In this document: positions 1 to 5,856 of the stretch, piece by piece
Position numbering within the stretch: the first letter of the stretch is position 1
Layout of the letters: each line of letters opens with the position of its first letter
Assembly: GCA_030044695.1 (NCBI GenBank)
Contig: JASIDM010000004.1
Coordinates: 1-7,073, forward strand
Origin: Thermoplasmata archaeon
Lineage (GTDB): Archaea; Thermoplasmatota; Thermoplasmata; Lutacidiplasmatales; UBA184
Direction: 5' to 3'
DNA: 7,073 bases
Translations under genes and position numbers: made by a program
The notes under the pieces: generated by a model
What the model saw: only the letters and a program-made list of their open reading frames with translations
Database searches by the model: none
What the model was told of the DNA's origin: nothing

Positions 1-633
1 AAGGGGATCGTCAAGACGATCAACTGCCGGGACGACGTCGGCGACGGCGGCTACGCCCTGCCGTTCAACGTCGAGAAGGAGAAGATCGACTTCGTCAGCA
101 CGGGGGCGAAGTTCGTCATCGCGATCGAGTGCGGGGGGATGGTCGACCGCCTCGCCGAGAACGGCTTCGACGAGAAGCACGACGCGATCCTGCTCCACCT
201 GAAGGGCCAGCCGGCCCGCTCGACGCGCCGGTTCCTTCGACGCCTCTCGGACGAGCTCAAGCTGCCCGTCGTGGTGTTCACCGACGGGGACCCGTGGTCG
301 TTCCGGATCTTCGCGAGCGTCGCCTACGGGGCGATCAAGACCGCCCACCTCTCGAGCTACCTCGCGACGCCCAGCGCCGAGTTCCTGGGGGTCACGGCCT
401 CCGACATCGAGAACTACGACCTGCCCAGCGACCAGCTCTCCGAGCAGGACATCCGGGCCCTCGAGGCGGAGCGGACCGACCCGCGGTTCTCCACCGCGGA
501 GTGGCGGGCCGAGATCGAGCTGATGCTCCAGCACGGCAAGAAGGCCGAGCAGCAGTCCCTCGCGAAGTACGGCCTGAACTACGTCACCGACCACTACCTG
601 CCCGAGAAGCTCACGGCGATGGGCGTCCTCTGA
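1..633 (+). CDS. top6A: DNA topoisomerase VI subunit A (Spo11-like), C-terminal part
   Basis: This is the C-terminal 210 residues of the catalytic subunit of type IIB topoisomerase. With subunit B, the enzyme passes one duplex through another in an ATP-dependent way to relax and decatenate DNA. The gene is open at the left edge in frame 1, so the start and the N-terminal winged-helix domain with the catalytic tyrosine are outside the window. The visible part is the Toprim domain. The metal-binding Glu lies in IAIECGG (E43 of the fragment) and the DxD pair in FTDGDPWSFRI (D95 and D97). The family stretches AYGAIKTAHLSSYLATP, DIRALEAERTDPRF, KKAEQQSLAKYG and the C-terminal TDHYLPEKL follow. The protein ends at TGA 631-633 with no sign of damage. 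Topo VI is characteristic of Archaea, with rare bacterial cases. Subunit B is probably just upstream, which is inference only. Identification is very secure. Confidence 0.97.
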   Translation, partial: KGIVKTINCRDDVGDGGYALPFNVEKEKIDFVSTGAKFVIAIECGGMVDRLAENGFDEKHDAILLHLKGQPARSTRRFLRRLSDELKLPVVVFTDGDPWSFRIFASVAYGAIKTAHLSSYLATPSAEFLGVTASDIENYDLPSDQLSEQDIRALEAERTDPRFSTAEWRAEIELMLQHGKKAEQQSLAKYGLNYVTDHYLPEKLTAMGVL

Positions 634-639
634 GGGAGG

Positions 640-668
640 GTTCGCCAGGGGTCCCTCGGCCCCCGAAC
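640..668 (+). other. Imperfect hairpin after top6A
   Basis: Six bases after the top6A stop, GTTCG (640-644) can pair with CGAAC (664-668), and GGGG (648-651) with CCCC (660-663), leaving a CCA bulge and an 8-nt loop. It sits between top6A and the aquaporin promoter, so it could affect the end of the top6A transcript. It has no T-run, which archaeal termination normally uses, and GC-rich DNA forms such pairs by chance. Weak call. Confidence 0.25.
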
Positions 669-674
669 GCACCC

Positions 675-681
675 CTTAAAT
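675..681 (+). promoter_or_regulatory. TATA-like box for the aquaporin gene
   Basis: CTTAAAT stands out as an AT island in GC-rich sequence. The TTAAA core is centred near 678, about 26 bp before the ATG at 704. Archaeal transcription starts about 26 bp from the TATA centre, so the mRNA probably begins at or next to this ATG and is leaderless. Confidence 0.6.
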
Positions 682-703
682 GGGGACCGGCTCCGGGAGG
701 GCG

Positions 704-1450
704 ATGACGTGGACCCCGGCACAGCGGTACCTCGCGGAGTTCCTGGGAACGTTCGGCCTCCTCCTGTCGATCACGGGCGCCGCCCTGCTCTCCCTCAACA
801 TGGACAACGGCGCGATCTTCAACGCCCGCGTCCTGCTGCTCAGCCTGTCGCTCGGCTTCGGCGTCCTGGGGATGATCTACGCCTTCGGGGACGTCTCGGG
901 GGCCCACTTCAACCCCGCCGTCACCGTGGCGATGGTCCTCACGGGCAGGACCAAGGTCCGCGACGCGGCGTTCTACATCGTCGCCCAGCTCCTCGGCGGG
1001 ATCGTCGCCGTCGCGACGGTCGCCGGGGTCGCCCGCGGCTACGGCCCGCTGTGGACGAAGGTCACCTCGAGCAGCGTGGCGCTGGCCGCCCAGGGGTACT
1101 CCGGCGGCGGCTCGCCGTACCTCGTCTCCGTCGGCTCGGTGTTCCTCCTCGAGGTCGCCCTCACGTTCTTCCTGGTCCTCGTGATCCTGCAGGCGACCCG
1201 GACCGAGGGGTTCGCCAAGAACCTCGCGCCGATCGGGATCGCCCTCACCCTCGCCATGACGAACTTCATCGCCATCCCGATCGACGGCGCCTCGGTGAAC
1301 CCGGCACGCAGCTTCGCGCCGGCGCTCCTCGCGGCGGCGTTCTCCGGCGACCGCTGGGCGATCCAGCAGGACTGGCTGTTCTGGGTCGCCCCGATCGTCG
1401 GGGCGGCGATCGCGGCGCTCGTCGAGATGGCGATGCGCCCCAAGGCCTAG
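704..1450 (+). CDS. MIP-family channel (aquaporin/glyceroporin)
   Basis: This is a 248-residue membrane channel of the major intrinsic protein family, which passes water or small neutral solutes across the cytoplasmic membrane. Two half-repeats are visible. The first NPA box is in SGAHFNPAVT (N70-A72) and the second in GASVNPARSFAPAL (N199-A201, followed by filter Arg202). Hydrophobic segments lie around residues 11-31, 43-62, 86-110, 139-164, 174-192 and 223-240, which gives the usual six helices. The start at 704 is chosen over an in-frame ATG at 680 for two reasons: the 680 ATG lies inside the TATA-like element, and the ATG at 704 begins directly with the family N-terminus (RYLAEFLGTFGLLL). 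By alignment to E. coli AqpZ, the selectivity-filter His is Asn187, the Thr is Ala196 and the helix-2 Phe is probably Leu50. This suggests a wider pore than a strict water channel. The gene is monocistronic and convergent with the next gene, with 4 bp between the stops. The exact substrate is unknown. Confidence 0.93.
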   Translation: MTWTPAQRYLAEFLGTFGLLLSITGAALLSLNMDNGAIFNARVLLLSLSLGFGVLGMIYAFGDVSGAHFNPAVTVAMVLTGRTKVRDAAFYIVAQLLGGIVAVATVAGVARGYGPLWTKVTSSSVALAAQGYSGGGSPYLVSVGSVFLLEVALTFFLVLVILQATRTEGFAKNLAPIGIALTLAMTNFIAIPIDGASVNPARSFAPALLAAAFSGDRWAIQQDWLFWVAPIVGAAIAALVEMAMRPKA

Positions 1451-1454
1451 GGGC

Positions 1455-1868
1455 CTAGCCGAGCCCGAGGCGGCTCCGCCCCTCGGGGCCGAGCAGTTCG
1501 GCGGCGTGGGCCGCGGGGACGTAGACGAACGCGGTCGGCCCGAGCTCGGCGCGTCGCCACGGCTGCCCCTCCTCGTCGAACTCGGACGGTTCCGCGGCGA
1601 CCTCCACGGCGAGGGCCTCGATCGCCGGCGGCGGACGGCCCTCCTTGGAGATCCGCAGCGTCTCCGTGGTCGCGTCCAGCACGACCCACGGGAGCGGCGC
1701 GACGACCGTGAGCCGCAGGAGCTTCGGGCGCAGCTGGCGCTCGGTCTCGGTCTCGGTCCGGGAGAAGACCGCGAACGCCGTGCCGCCGACCTCCGCCAGG
1801 CGTTCGAACTGGAACGACCGCTGGCGGAAGTCGAGGACGTTGACCTCGAGGTCGGCGACGGTCAGCAC
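1455..1868 (-). CDS. Hypothetical protein, 137 residues
   Basis: I do not recognise this family. The predicted protein is soluble, rich in Glu, and has no signal peptide, membrane segment or Cys cluster. The N-terminal third alternates hydrophobic and charged residues (MLTVADLEVNVLDF, then GGTAFAVFSRTETETE), as does LRLTVVAPLPWVVLDATTETLRI (residues 51-73). A β-rich single-domain fold is therefore likely. A charged, Pro-containing stretch follows (residues 74-105), then a short hydrophobic segment, PTAFVYVPAAHAAELLG. The start is GTG at 1868, supported by a TATA-like box 26-27 bp upstream that would give a leaderless transcript. Codons are strongly GC-ending like those of neighbouring genes, and the gene occupies the whole space between the aquaporin and eL41 genes. 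It is transcribed away from eL41. No function can be inferred from context. Confidence 0.75.
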   Translation of the reverse strand: MLTVADLEVNVLDFRQRSFQFERLAEVGGTAFAVFSRTETETERQLRPKLLRLTVVAPLPWVVLDATTETLRISKEGRPPPAIEALAVEVAAEPSEFDEEGQPWRRAELGPTAFVYVPAAHAAELLGPEGRSRLGLG

Positions 1869-1890
1869 CCCGCGCCCACCGGCCCCCCGC

Positions 1891-1898
1891 AGATAAGC
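1891..1898 (-). promoter_or_regulatory. TATA-like box for the 137-residue protein gene
   Basis: On the minus strand this reads GCTTATCT. It is centred near 1894.5, about 26.5 bp before the GTG at 1868. The spacing matches that seen for the aquaporin and HAD genes and supports the GTG start and a leaderless mRNA. It lies in the divergent spacer shared with eL41. Confidence 0.55.
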
Positions 1899-1930
1899 CG
1901 GAGCGCGCGCCGGCGGGCGTCACGGCAGTC

Positions 1931-1937
1931 CTTTTAT
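1931..1937 (+). promoter_or_regulatory. TATA-like box for eL41
   Basis: CTTTTAT is an AT island in the 106-bp divergent spacer between the 137-residue protein gene and eL41. Its centre near 1934.5 predicts a transcript start near 1961. That leaves about 6 nt before the ATG at 1967 (a three-codon reading frame) and about 14 nt before the eL41 ATG at 1975. Confidence 0.55.
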
Positions 1938-1974
1938 GCGGCGGCCGTACCGCGCCCCATCGCCCGATGGTGGA

Positions 1975-2082
1975 ATGAAACGCTCGTCCCGCGTCTGGAA
2001 GAAGCGGGGCCACATGCGGTGGAAGTGGCGCAAGAAGCGGATGCGCCGCCGCATGCGGGCCCAGAAGATGCGCAAGCAGTAG
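1975..2082 (+). CDS. rpl41e: Large-subunit ribosomal protein eL41
   Basis: This is a 35-residue, extremely basic protein rich in Arg, Lys, Met and Trp. It starts MKRSSRVWKKRGHMRWKW and continues RKKRMRRRM to QKMRKQ. The pattern (K/R)RSSRxWKKxGxMRWKWxKKR, followed by an Arg/Lys helix, is that of archaeal and eukaryotic eL41, one of the smallest ribosomal proteins. eL41 is a single helix lying at the ribosomal subunit interface. The ATG at 1975 is chosen because the family N-terminus begins there and there is no upstream in-frame start. A TATA-like box lies about 40 bp upstream. Another ATG at 1967 opens a three-codon frame (Met-Val-Glu) whose TGA overlaps this start codon as ATGA. The gene stands alone, and its stop is 37 bp from the convergent stop of the zinc protein gene. 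Annotation pipelines often miss it because of its size. Confidence 0.93.
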   Translation: MKRSSRVWKKRGHMRWKWRKKRMRRRMRAQKMRKQ

Positions 2083-2119
2083 GCGGGACCACCGCCCGGG
2101 CCGGGGGACGGCGCGAGGA

Positions 2120-2326
2120 TCAGCGGCCGAGACGCTCCAGCGCGCGCTCCGTCCGGGTCGCCTTCTTCCACGCCCGGTAGTGGTCGCGGCAGAGCGGGGC
2201 GCGACGCCCCTTCTCGGGCAGGTCCGAGAACGCCCGCCGCGCCTCGGCGAGGGCGAGGTGGCGCACGGCCGGGGCGCCGCAGCCCGGGACGATGCAGGGG
2301 TCCTCGACCCCGGCCTCCGGGCTCAT
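2120..2326 (-). CDS. Small putative zinc-binding protein, 68 residues
   Basis: The family is not recognised. Four likely metal ligands are visible: C11 and C16 in DPCIVPGCGAPAVRH, and C46 and H49 in PLCRDHYRAWKK. A CxxxxC knuckle followed about 30 residues later by CxxH suggests a small treble-clef or zinc-ribbon-like fold. The middle (HLALAEARRAFSDLPEKGRR) looks helical, and the C-terminal tail (RAWKKATRTERALERLGR) is strongly basic, which would suit RNA or DNA contact. The ATG at 2326 overlaps the sucD stop as ATGA, so translation is probably coupled to sucD and the gene is the third member of the sucCD operon. A longer reading frame extends upstream in this phase, but it is antiparallel-coded noise across sucD, and the overlap start is far more credible. 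Whether it acts on the ligase or is a passenger is unknown. Confidence 0.8.
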   Translation of the reverse strand: MSPEAGVEDPCIVPGCGAPAVRHLALAEARRAFSDLPEKGRRAPLCRDHYRAWKKATRTERALERLGR

Positions 2327-3207
2327 CGACGGGCCTGGGTCCGCGCCAGTTCGGCGACGATCTCGGGGACCTCGTAGGGGAAGCGGGCGACCCGCGCGCC
2401 GGCCCGCTCGAGGGCGGCGACCTTCGACGCCGCCGTACCGCGCCCTCGGGAGATGATCGCCCCGGCGTGGCCCATCCGCTTGCCCGGCGGCGCGCTGCGG
2501 CCGGCGATGTAGGCGACGACCGGCTTGGAGAAGCTCGTCCGGATCAGCTCCGCGGCGTCCTCCTCGGCCGTCCCGCCGATCTCCCCGACGAGCACCATGA
2601 GGTCGGTCTCCGGGTCCCGCTCGAACAGCGGCAGCGCGTCGACGAACGACGTCCCGACGACCGGGTCGCCGCCGAGGCCGATGCAGGTCGACTGGCCGAG
2701 CCCGTGCTCCTTGATCCCGTTCACGATCTCGTAGGTCAGCGTCCCGCTGCGCGAGATCACGCCGACACGACCGGGACGGAAGACGACGTTCGGGATGATC
2801 CCGACCTTGGACCGGCCGGGCGCGGCGATCCCCGGGCAGTTCGGCCCGATGATCCGGGTCCCCCGGGCTCGCGCGTAGTGGTACATCACGAGCATGTCGT
2901 GGAACGGGATGTGCTCGGTGACGAGGACACTCAGCCGGATCCCCGCGTCGACCGCCTCGATCAGGGCATCCTTGGCGAACGGCGCCGGGACGAACAGGCA
3001 CGAGGCGTTCGCCCCGGTCTTCGCGACGGCCTCGCGGACCGTGTCGAACACGGGGACGCCCTCGACCGCGCTCCCCGCTTTCCCCGGGGTCACGCCGGCG
3101 ACGACCTGGGTGCCGAACTCGCGCATCGCCCGCGTGTGGACCGTCCCCTGGTGGCCGGTGATCCCTTGGACCACGACGCGGGTCTCGCCGTCGACGAGGA
3201 CCGTCAT
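2323..3207 (-). CDS. sucD: Succinyl-CoA ligase, alpha subunit
   Basis: This 294-residue subunit binds CoA and carries the phosphohistidine. With the beta subunit it interconverts succinyl-CoA plus ADP (or GDP) and phosphate with succinate, CoA and ATP (or GTP) in the cytoplasm. The N-terminal Rossmann-type CoA-binding domain shows QGITGHQGTVH (residues 14-24) and GVTPGKAG (residues 38-45, with K43 at the conserved CoA-contacting lysine). GPNCPG lies at 121-126. The ligase domain has GVISRSGTLTYE (149-160), GEIGGTAEEDAAE (208-220, E209) and the active-site loop KRMGHAGAII with His247. Length fits the family (about 290). The start ATG overlaps the sucC stop as ATGA, and the stop overlaps the next gene in the same way. 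An alternative within the same superfamily is malate-CoA ligase (MtkB), which sequence alone does not fully exclude. No key residue is missing. Confidence 0.95.
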   Translation of the reverse strand: MTVLVDGETRVVVQGITGHQGTVHTRAMREFGTQVVAGVTPGKAGSAVEGVPVFDTVREAVAKTGANASCLFVPAPFAKDALIEAVDAGIRLSVLVTEHIPFHDMLVMYHYARARGTRIIGPNCPGIAAPGRSKVGIIPNVVFRPGRVGVISRSGTLTYEIVNGIKEHGLGQSTCIGLGGDPVVGTSFVDALPLFERDPETDLMVLVGEIGGTAEEDAAELIRTSFSKPVVAYIAGRSAPPGKRMGHAGAIISRGRGTAASKVAALERAGARVARFPYEVPEIVAELARTQARR

Positions 3208-4337
3208 GGGCCCCCCCGGGCGGCCGCGACGACCGCCTGCGCCGACGCCTTCAGGTCCGGGACGCTGGTGACGCCGGCGGCGCGCAGGATCGCGATCCCC
3301 TCGGCCTCGTTATTCCCCCGGATCCTCGCGACGAGCGGGAACCGCTCGGACGGCGCGACCGAGCCGAGCGCGGTCACGAGCCCCCGGGCGACCGTGTCGC
3401 AGCGGGTGACCCCACCGAAGATGTTCAGGAACACCGCCTTCGGCTTGGCCTGGGCCATCAGCAAGAACGCCTCGGTGACCTTCTTCGGGTCGTCCGTGCC
3501 GCCGAGGTCGAGGAAGATGCCGGGGGCGCCCCCGAACTCCTTGAGGACGTCCAGGGTCGCCATGGTGAGACCGGCCCCGTTGGCGATCACCCCGATGTTC
3601 CCCTCGAGCTGCACGAAGGCGATCTCCTTCTCCCGCGCGATCTCCTCGAGCGGGGTCCGATCGTCGTGCACGGCGGCGAACTCCGGGTGCCGGAACGCCG
3701 CGTCGTCCTCGATGATCACCTTGGCGTCGAGGGCCAGGAGCCGGTCGCCGACCACGGCGAGGGGGTTCACCTCGACGAGCTCGGCGTCCTCGTCGTCGAA
3801 CAGTCGGTACAGGCCGGTGAGGAGGCGATCCAGCTCGCCGACCAGCGGCCCTGTGAGCCCGAGCGACCGGGCGGCGCGGCGTCGCTCGTAGGCGACGAGG
3901 CCCGGGAACGGGTCGATCGTCTGGCGCTCGATCTCGGAGTCGTCGACGGACTCGATCTCGACCCCTCCCCGGGCGCTCGTCATCAGGATCGGCAGCCGAG
4001 CGGTCCGGTCCAGCGCGAAGGAGAGGTAGAGCTCCCGCGCGATCGCGACCTTCTCCTCGAGGAGGACCTCGCGGACCGTCTCGCCCTGGAACGAGCTCCC
4101 CAGGATCGCCGCCGCGGCGGCGCGGGCCTCTTCGGGCGTCGAGGCGAACCGCACCGCCCCGCCCTTGCCCCGCCCTCCCGCGAGGACCTGGGCCTTGATG
4201 ACGCACGGCAGCGGCACCGCGCCCGAGGCGACGGCCCGCGCCGCGTCGTCGGCGGACCCGGCCACGACGCCCTTCGGCACCGCGACCCCGTACTTCCGGA
4301 ACAGCTCCTTGCCGCGGCCCTCCGTCAGCTTGACCAT
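3204..4337 (-). CDS. sucC: Succinyl-CoA ligase, beta subunit (ATP-grasp)
   Basis: This 377-residue nucleotide-binding subunit is the partner of SucD. The N-terminal ATP-grasp domain shows FRKYGVAVPKG, CVIKAQVLAGGRGKGGAV (residues 45-62), VLLEEKV, the metal-binding EVNPLAV (189-195, N191) and LDAKV with D204. The C-terminal flavodoxin-like domain has VQLEGNIGVIANGAGLTMATLD (242-263), GGAPGIFLDLGGTDD (269-283), FLNIFGGVTRCD (303-314) and IRGNNEAEG (339-347). These are all signatures of the family, and the length is close to the usual 385-390. The ATG at 4337 opens with the typical MVKLTEGRGKELFRKYGV. A CTTAAG element about 34 bp upstream would give a leader of only about 8 nt. The gene is first in a three-gene operon with sucD and the small zinc protein. 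Malate-CoA ligase (MtkA) is the main alternative. ATP versus GTP preference cannot be read with confidence. Confidence 0.95.
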   Translation of the reverse strand: MVKLTEGRGKELFRKYGVAVPKGVVAGSADDAARAVASGAVPLPCVIKAQVLAGGRGKGGAVRFASTPEEARAAAAAILGSSFQGETVREVLLEEKVAIARELYLSFALDRTARLPILMTSARGGVEIESVDDSEIERQTIDPFPGLVAYERRRAARSLGLTGPLVGELDRLLTGLYRLFDDEDAELVEVNPLAVVGDRLLALDAKVIIEDDAAFRHPEFAAVHDDRTPLEEIAREKEIAFVQLEGNIGVIANGAGLTMATLDVLKEFGGAPGIFLDLGGTDDPKKVTEAFLLMAQAKPKAVFLNIFGGVTRCDTVARGLVTALGSVAPSERFPLVARIRGNNEAEGIAILRAAGVTSVPDLKASAQAVVAAARGGP

Positions 4338-4368
4338 GACCGATCGCGGCCGCGAGCCGGGCCCCCGT

Positions 4369-4375
4369 CTTAAGC
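4369..4375 (-). promoter_or_regulatory. TATA-like box for the sucCD operon
   Basis: On the minus strand this is GCTTAAG, the only AT-rich island in the 90-bp gap between coaBC and sucC. It is centred near 4371.5, which predicts a start near 4345, about 8 nt before the sucC ATG. It suggests sucCD can be transcribed independently of coaBC. Confidence 0.45.
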
Positions 4376-4427
4376 GCGGCGCGTCCCGGCCCCGTCCGTG
4401 CCGCCGGTGCGCCGCAGTCGACGTACG

Positions 4428-5762
4428 TCAGGCCGCACCTGCCAGACGCGGACCGGCACGCCGGCGTCCGGGGGAACGCGATCGAGCGCGGCCGGCGGCG
4501 CCGGCGCCCCCGGCGCTCGGAGGGGGGCCGACCGCATCGACGATCTCCCGGCCAAGGTCGTCCAGGAGCTTCCCCGCGACCTCCTCCTTGGGACCGCGAA
4601 GCCATCGCCGAGGCCCGTCCTGGGCGAGCACCAGGACCGCCGACTCCCGGGCCCGGACGTTCGCCACGTCGTTCGCGACGACCCAGTCCGCGCCGCTCTC
4701 CTCACGGAGCCGTCGGCCTTCGCGCTCGAGCGCCTCCGCGGACCCCCCCGCGAGGAGCTTGAACCCGACGAGGCGGGCCGGCGGCGGCGCCAGGCGCCGC
4801 AGCTCCGGGAGGACCTTCGGGGCCGAGGCGAGCGCGAGCCGCAGGGTCGGCCGGTCCCGCGAGGAGATCTTCCCCCGCTGGGGGTCGAGGGTGTAGTCCG
4901 ACAGGGCCGCGGGCACCAGCACCGCCGCCGCGCTCCGCAGCGAGGCACGGCGTGCGCGGGCGAGCGCCAGCAGCTCGGCGACGGACCTCCAACGGTGGAC
5001 CTCGAGCCAGGACGGCACGGCGACCTCGAGGGCGCCGGCCCACAGCTCCACGACGGCCCCCCGGTAGTAGGCCTGGTTCGCGAGGGCGAGCGCCGTCCCT
5101 CCCGAGCTCTCGTTCGCGATCGAGCGGACCTCATCGATCGCCTCGCGCGAAGAGCCTCCGACGACCACGACCCGTCGGCGCGCGAGGGCGCCCCGGGCGA
5201 GCCGGTGGAGGACGGCCGCGGCGACCTCGTCGGGGGCGGCGATCTTCGCCTCCCCTTCGGTTGCGGCGCCCAGGAGGACGTCGACCCCCCAGCTCCGGAG
5301 CTTCTCAAGGCTCTCCCGGACCGCGGGATTCTCGGCCATGAAGCCGTGCATCGCCGGGACGAGCAGGACGGGGACGTGGCCGCCGAGCGCGACGGAGGCG
5401 AAGGACGTCACCGGCGTGTCGTCGATCCCGTGGGCGATCTTCGAGATCGTGTTCGCCGTCGCGGGGGCGATGACGTACAGGTCGGCCTGCCCCTCCCCGG
5501 GGCCCAAGAGGGTGACGTGCTCGACGTTGCCGGTCAGCTGGACGACGGGCGGATGGCCGGTGGCGAACTCCATCGCCTCCGGGGTGATGATCCGGGTCGC
5601 CTCGGGGCTCATCACCGCCCGCACCTCCGCGCCGTGGCGCAGCAGCTCGCGGACGATCCTGGGAGCCTCAACGGCGGCGATCGATCCGGAGACGCCGACG
5701 AGCACCCGTCGTCCCTCGAGGAGGCGGGTCGTCCGCCCCCGGATCGCCCGACTCGGATGCAT
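4428..5762 (-). CDS. coaBC: Bifunctional phosphopantothenoylcysteine decarboxylase / phosphopantothenate-cysteine ligase
   Basis: CoaBC makes 4'-phosphopantetheine for coenzyme A. The CoaB half ligates cysteine to 4'-phosphopantothenate, and the FMN-dependent CoaC half decarboxylates the product. The 444-residue protein has the CoaC domain first: VLVGVSGSIAAVEAPRIV (residues 20-37, FMN site), the catalytic-type His in NVEHVTLLG (H82), APATANTISKIAHGIDD (99-115) and PAMHGFMAENPAV (136-148). The CoaB domain follows, with GGSSREAIDEVRSIANESSG (202-221), LVPAALSDYTLDPQRGKISS (282-301, K298), LVGFKLLAGG (331-340) and ADWVVANDV (358-366). The CoaC lid segment reads LLGAATEGEAKIAAPDEV, without the Cys seen in bacterial enzymes. 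The last ~32 residues (after about 412) are a Gly/Ala/Arg/Pro tail outside the domain. The start at 5762 is not firm: no Shine-Dalgarno motif is visible, and a predicted transcript start lies about 42 nt upstream. It diverges from the HAD gene. Confidence 0.93.
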   Translation of the reverse strand: MHPSRAIRGRTTRLLEGRRVLVGVSGSIAAVEAPRIVRELLRHGAEVRAVMSPEATRIITPEAMEFATGHPPVVQLTGNVEHVTLLGPGEGQADLYVIAPATANTISKIAHGIDDTPVTSFASVALGGHVPVLLVPAMHGFMAENPAVRESLEKLRSWGVDVLLGAATEGEAKIAAPDEVAAAVLHRLARGALARRRVVVVGGSSREAIDEVRSIANESSGGTALALANQAYYRGAVVELWAGALEVAVPSWLEVHRWRSVAELLALARARRASLRSAAAVLVPAALSDYTLDPQRGKISSRDRPTLRLALASAPKVLPELRRLAPPPARLVGFKLLAGGSAEALEREGRRLREESGADWVVANDVANVRARESAVLVLAQDGPRRWLRGPKEEVAGKLLDDLGREIVDAVGPPPSAGGAGAAGRARSRSPGRRRAGPRLAGAA

Positions 5763-5827
5763 GCGATCGGTCGCTCGTCGGCCCGGGCCCGCGGACCGCC
5801 GCCGACGCCACGCCCACGGAGAGGGAG

Positions 5828-5834
5828 ATTAAAG
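5828..5834. promoter_or_regulatory. TATA-like box in the coaBC/HAD divergent spacer
   Basis: ATTAAAG on the plus strand (CTTTAAT on the minus strand) is the only AT-rich element in the 94-bp spacer. On the plus strand, its centre near 5831 is 26 bp from the GTG at 5857, giving a leaderless HAD mRNA. Because the core is nearly symmetric it could also serve coaBC, with a start near 5804 and a 42-nt leader. Use in the second direction is inference. Confidence 0.55.
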
Positions 5835-5856
5835 CCGAGGGGGGCTGCCTCACCGG

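Noticed and set aside
129..707. Plus-strand 192-codon frame overlapping top6A
   Set aside because: It is a shifted reading of top6A, giving an Arg/Pro-rich product. Frame 1 encodes the clear Toprim domain.
1444..1458. Direct repeat GGCCTAG GGCCTAG across the convergent stops of the aquaporin and the 137-residue protein gene
   Set aside because: It is only 7 bp, and each copy supplies a stop codon for one gene. No flanking structure suggests an attachment or insertion site.
2467..3891. Plus-strand 474-codon frame antisense to sucD and sucC
   Set aside because: Low-complexity composition with no recognisable domain, opposite two certain genes.
4338..4427. Riboswitch or structured leader ahead of sucC
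   Set aside because: The predicted leader is only about 8 nt and the 90-bp gap shows no convincing paired structure beyond GC-rich background.
3310..4605. Minus-strand 431-codon frame across sucC
   Set aside because: It is an out-of-phase reading of sucC, Arg/Gly-rich and without motifs. sucC in the other frame has all family signatures.
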